A stretch of 64,000 nucleotides of DNA, from assembly GCF_051014685.1 (NCBI RefSeq), contig NC_135055.1, positions 9,722,001 to 9,786,000 of the forward strand, given 5' to 3'. The notes below the pieces were generated by a model. That model had not been told where the DNA came from. It did not search any database and saw only the letters and a program-made list of their open reading frames with translations. Below are positions 59,697-64,000 of the stretch, piece after piece (position 1 is the first letter of the stretch; the number at the start of each line of letters is the position of its first letter). The translations under genes were made by a program, and so were the position numbers. This stretch comes from Ptiloglossa arizonensis (Eukaryota > Arthropoda > Insecta > Hymenoptera > Colletidae).

Positions 59697-60062
59697 TTGA
59701 ATTACCGTCTCTTCAAGATATGCGCACTTCTTAACACATTCCCTGCAGATCCATGGAAAAATACTTCAGTATGGATAGATTATAATTGGGAAGAATTGTT
59801 ACTGTCCGTTACACGAGGTATGTATTTCCAACACGATGGAACACCACCGCATAATTGCAGAAATGTCAAAAATTATCTCAACTGATCCCCAAGATCTCCA
59901 AATCTGACACCTCCGATGGATATAAACGATTTGAAAATTAAAGTACAAGCATCGATACCTCGTACAACAATAGCGACAGCTAGTGAAAACCTAATCCGTA
60001 AAAATGAAATATCTATTCGTGCACAAGGAAATTGAATTGAACATCGTTTGCAATCTTATTGA
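59697..60062 (+). pseudogene. DDE transposase pseudogene (Tc1/mariner type)
   Basis: One frame, broken by stops at 59883 and near 60033, reads YFQHDGTPPHNCRNVKNYLN (second catalytic Asp region), then SPRSPNLTP where intact proteins continue to an LDFFLWG motif, then a helical tail with ASIPRTTIATASENLIRKN and IEHRLQSY before TGA at 60060-60062. The N-terminal DNA-binding part and the third Asp segment are missing. A relic, not active. Confidence 0.8.
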
Positions 60063-61525
60063 TACAAAGTTCTAATAAACCTAATGTAATGAAATATTCA
60101 AATTTCTTCTTTCGCTTCCGATCTTCTATGACCTCGAAAGTCATCATACATAAGTACATGAATGAACTCGTCTTGACACGTACTTTCGTATGACATAAAA
60201 AAATATGCGACATACTATTTAACAAATTAAAAGTTACCTTCATTTCTCGGAAAATAATGAAAATATGCAAAATTGATACAGACTGTCCTATTAGTCATAA
60301 AAATAGCTACAAAACTTTCTCCTCTTTCATTTCGTCCTAATCGCAATAGTTTTCGAAAAAATTGCTAGCCAGTAATAGCGCGAACATCCTGTATACACTT
60401 TATCTATATTTTTGTGGATATCGTCCTATAAACTAGTCCCGTGAACTCTATTTTATCTCCTGTTGACAGATGTTGCACGGCCGTAGCATTAAGGCGGCTC
60501 CATAAAATCGGTATTTTCCGAATGATGAATAACGAATATTTGTCATTTGGCGAGCTAGCAGTATTGGTGAATGATGGATAGCGAATATTCGGTATTCTGC
60601 GAACTTCGATTATTTTCAGTTTATTCTCGATACACATACCTATGACTACGCATCAAAGCAGAACATTCGACAAATAGCGAATAGTATTTTCGATTCACGT
60701 GTTCGTGCATTTAGACAACGTAACAATGCTGTTTCTTAAATCATCGCTAACACTGTTCTGTTACAAATAATGGAACATCAGTTACACGTCACTTCCTCCT
60801 TTAATACGATACTTTTTCTTTTAGCATGTACACAGTGCGCATATCATTTCACGCATCCATACATGTGTAAACTTTTAACGTTCCTACTTTATTTAATCGG
60901 GAATGTTCTTATTTAAAATTTGTGTAATAATACATATTGGATTTTATTTTATACGCGATAACAGAGGAAGATTTCAAAGCCTTTCCATCTTACTTTTAGT
61001 CTCAGTTATTATTCCCAAAAGTAGTGACGTAAATCGTAAAAGACGTTTAAAAAATCGTGAAAATAATTTTGCAGTCGACGACGTCACGGTCGATATTGGA
61101 AACAATGACGTCGAGTTTCGAGATCAGAACGATTTCAACTACGTTCTCAAATGTGTGGACGTAGATAATTATTAAGGACGGAGAGAAATATGGGAGTGTC
61201 GCTTGATAGATCACCAAGTCGTGGTAATACATTATAGAGGAATTTAAATTATGATTTCTTAAATACTCCTCGTATAACGGTTCGGTCACTTTTGTCGGTT
61301 TGTTACAATTGAGTTTTTGTCACGCGCTTGCCGTCTTCAAGGGGTTAACCAAGTTATCGCGACCCCTCGCGTTCAATTGAATTTTAATCGAAGGTCGTTG
61401 TCGCGGATATTAATTGCCAAAGTGGACTTCTTTCGTGTCTCTCATACCACTTTGCTAACCATTCGTATTACGCTCGCCTAAGTTTCGTGCATCGTAGATT
61501 TATCGATAACAAGATTTAACATATA
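60063..61525. other. Intergenic DNA
   Basis: No gene recognised. A degenerate repeat of GAATATT/GATGGATAGCGAATATT-like motifs lies at about 60515-60600. The frame at 60903-61175 has no recognisable domain. Confidence 0.6.
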
Positions 61526-61845
61526 TTTCTATAGCCTAAAACTCTCTAGAACTATCGAAGTACTGTCATTTTTGACATTCTAAAGTATATTTAGCTCCTG
61601 GCGGTCATAAATATATCGATCGAGTTTTTCATTCATTTGGTCGCATATTTTTCGAGTAGCTTTATCAGTATTGACCAATGTTACATTTTTATAGCCCATA
61701 ACTCTCTAGAACTATCGAAGTGCTATAATTTTTGACATTCTAAAGTATATTTAGCTCCTGGCGGTTATAAATATACCGAGCGATTTTTCATTCATTCGGT
61801 TGTATATTTTTCGAGTAACTTTATCAGTGTTGATCGATATTATTG
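61526..61845. repeat. Tandem duplication, 2 x 160 bp
   Basis: ACTCTCTAGAACTATCGAAG begins at 61541 and again at 61701, and the match continues over the full 160-bp unit (TTTAGCTCCTGGCGGT in both), with roughly 10 to 15 percent differences. Older than the duplications at 22300 and 36550. Confidence 0.9.
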
Positions 61846-62687
61846 TTGCCCGATGAAATAACATATAAATAATTACTTTTTCAAATGCAAGAAGAAAATC
61901 TTACGAGCTGTACTTGAACAAGATAGAGTACAGTAATACCTCGTTAAAACGTCGTGTTTGATTCTCGATAAAATGTACCGAATTATTCCCACCACTGTTT
62001 ACATTTTTGAACTCGAATGGCCGTTGATTATAGCGACAGATTAGAATTATACGCAAATGAGAACGTGTCAGAAATGATTCCTCCAACGTATTAAGAAATA
62101 TAGTTCGAATCCGATTGAGTTTGGTTTCATTTTTATCGGGAGAATTTCCTATATCCATTGATAATACTTCACACAAGTTTTTTACACACTTCCGCAAAAG
62201 TTTTTTTTATTCGCATTAGCGTAATGCAAACACGCGTGCTCGTTCGTGACGTAGCTCGTTCGCTCTTCTTATTGGACAGTTCGCGCGTGACTAGGTCTCG
62301 GCCCCAGATACGAAAGGTCAATTCCAGGAACTAAATCGCTACCACCCCCCTCCAAAAGTGTTTTCATCCCCCCGAATATGATTAAAAAGTTTTTCCACGT
62401 GTAGGTATATCCTTCAATACCGATCGCGTAACTAGTACCCGTTAAATGTCATATTTGATTGTAAGTTATACACGGTCGACACAAACGCGGTTATATCTAC
62501 ATATTCGTAAGCTCTCGATGTGGTGTGACGCAAATAGTGGATGTAGATCGACCCGGTTCCGTCATTCGGTGATGCGTCGTCAAAAGGATAGATCAATCCG
62601 ATGGGTCGGTAATTACGATCTATCTAACCCAGACCTGAACCAAATCTGATCATCGTGCGTGCATCGAACAGAAGCGAATGCTCTTTA
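61846..62687. other. Intergenic DNA
   Basis: About 0.8 kb with no recognisable gene. Short C runs lie at 62344-62350 and 62369-62374. Confidence 0.6.
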
Positions 62688-62956
62688 CTATAGTAAATAC
62701 TACATTATAATACTATACTTATACCCATACTGTACTGTAATACTATACATATACCGATACTGTGCTGTATACTATTAGGTTGTCCGAAAAGTGATTTCGT
62801 TTTCCAAAATGGAGAATGTACAATTTAATAAAATGTTTATACGCTCTAAAAAAATCGTGTATCATTTTCACTAAAGAAACGAAACGACTTTCCGAACGAC
62901 CTAATACAATACTGTACCATAGTATTTACAATAGTATTTAGTACTATAGATAAAGT
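62688..62956. repeat. Inverted TACTATA-rich repeats flanking the MITE
   Basis: CTATAGTAAATACTACATTA (from 62688) and the complement of 62928-62956, CTATAGTACTAAATACTATT, match imperfectly. The MITE sits near the centre, so it appears to have inserted into a palindromic repeat rich in TA targets. Confidence 0.6.
62775..62904. mobile_element. Mariner-derived MITE, 130 bp
   Basis: Flanked by TA (62773-62774, 62905-62906). The left end TTAGGTTGTCCGAAAAGTGA and the complement of the right end, TTAGGTCGTTCGGAAAGTCG, continue to about 28 bp of inverted repeat. The interior is too short for any transposase; it looks like an internally deleted mariner. Confidence 0.85.
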
Positions 62957-64000
62957 AGCAGGAAGAAAATGAAAAGAAATCGCCGATCGATGGAAGCGAC
63001 GAGTGCATTTGATGACATCTCGAAACTTGATCGAAATCACGTGTAAGCTCACGGACAGAGCCGACGTCGATGGACGACACTGTAACCCAGTGTTCGTGTA
63101 TCGAAAAGTGTCTCCCGGAAAGTTGTGGCCGATCGGCCGGGCAAATAACCGTGCGATTCGTAAAACGACTCTGGCTAAAGTTCGAGACGCGGCGACCCTA
63201 GAAACCAGCAATCTGCCGCGGTCGACCACGGTACTATGCCGTTCTATGTGCACCAAATTCCGGCGCGGTGCATTCGGCCGGGTTATTGTTATGTCAAACG
63301 ATGCGAGTGCACCGCATGTCGCTGCAACCGACCGTCCTCCGGGGAAAAAGTAACGTACACACACGCGCGCGCGTGTATATTCGCCGGAGTCGAATTATTA
63401 AAAAAGCAACGGGCGGGATGGGTCGCGTGCTGCCTTTGTCGCGCAGCCCTTTCGTCCCGGTTTTTATATTTAAACATCCAGCCAGGACGCGCGTGCAACG
63501 CGTTCGACGTCAGATCACGGACGAAAAGCGTGCCGCGTACTCGGCTCCCGCAAGCTTTCCGCTCGTGCGATAAAAACGCTCGATCGGGGACCGGGAGGGA
63601 CCAGCTTTGCGGTATTTTCTTTATCGAAAGTACGAACATTGTAACCGAACGTTGAATACGCACTCCCTCCTCTTCGATTACTCTGCTCGCGTTCGATGCA
63701 CCATTTCCCGCGTTCCCGTTCAATTTTGCCTCATCGAACGGAACGTGCACATTACTTTTTTCGTCACGATATGAATAGGTGACCGTTCTTATTTTCCATT
63801 TCCAAGGGGACCGTATGTTCCAAAGGACGGTAAAATGGAAACGAGGCGCGATAATATTTTTATTCCTCTCGTTTGATAAACGGTAGAGTTGGAAAGCGTA
63901 AACCATCTGTACATTACCGCAATTTACACTTTCGAGGATCAATTTTTACCACGAATTTAACAACGGCGATCGTGTTCCTCTCTGTTCGTGTTCCTTGAAC
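62957..64000. other. CpG-rich right end, possible gene flank
   Basis: Markedly richer in CG than the preceding 10 kb, with overlapping open frames on both strands (62846-63364 and 63289-63942 minus; 63003-63655 plus). None shows a recognisable domain, and frames of this length are expected in GC-rich DNA. A TATAAAA-like motif lies on the minus strand near 63460-63471. This could be the promoter or first-exon area of a gene beyond the window; I cannot support a CDS. Confidence 0.4.

Noticed and set aside
63289..63942. 217-codon minus-strand frame
   Set aside because: No domain, no splice context, and overlaps long frames on the other strand in CpG-rich DNA.

Overview
This window is nuclear DNA from an insect, most likely a hymenopteran (bee, ant or wasp). 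It is AT-rich with CpG-rich patches and long introns. It holds microsatellites, several decayed mariner/Tc1-like elements, and two genes of the insect nicotinic acetylcholine receptor (nAChR) family whose proteins closely resemble the bee subunits as I remember them. Nothing bacterial (operons, ribosome binding sites, CRISPR) is present. Most open reading frames in the window lie in introns or intergenic DNA and are not genes.

Region 1 (1-23997, + strand): the 3' eight coding exons of an alpha-type nAChR subunit of the alpha7 group (1645-1825, 5861-5936, 10757-10951, 13916-14002, 16301-16410, 18618-18726, 19324-19718, 23830-23997). The joined exons give 439 residues from just upstream of the Cys-loop to the stop. 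The signal peptide and N-terminal exons lie off the left edge. The adjacent-cysteine pair of alpha subunits is present. The M3-M4 cytoplasmic loop carries a striking histidine-rich stretch. The introns contain an 824-bp mariner remnant (12634-13457), a decayed transposase fragment, a hairpin of about 220 bp, a tandem duplication and a dispersed repeat copy.

Region 2 (23998-47758): about 23.8 kb without a recognisable coding gene, between two convergent genes. It probably includes the 3' UTRs of both. It holds GA, CA/CG, AAT and TA microsatellites, a strong G-quadruplex motif on the minus strand (28527-28555), an 88-bp tandem duplication, and at least one Tc1/mariner-type relic with inverted repeats over 100 bp long (44273-44746).

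Region 3 (47759-51785, - strand): a complete five-exon nAChR beta1 subunit gene. The joined exons encode 519 residues with signal peptide, Cys-loop, four membrane segments and the usual C-terminus. It lacks the adjacent-cysteine pair, as a beta subunit should. The alpha and beta products are expected to form, with other subunits, cation-selective acetylcholine-gated pentamers in the neuronal membrane. Co-assembly of these particular two is inference.

Region 4 (51786-64000): no recognisable host gene. It has copies of dispersed repeats, a DDE-transposase pseudogene (59697-60062), a direct repeat pair with a conserved stem-loop (58643-59609), a 160-bp tandem duplication (61526-61845), a 130-bp mariner-derived MITE (62775-62904), and a CpG-rich right end that could be the flank of a gene outside the window. 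I found no convincing new biological system. The best leads are the His-rich loop, the paired receptor genes and the structured repeat elements.
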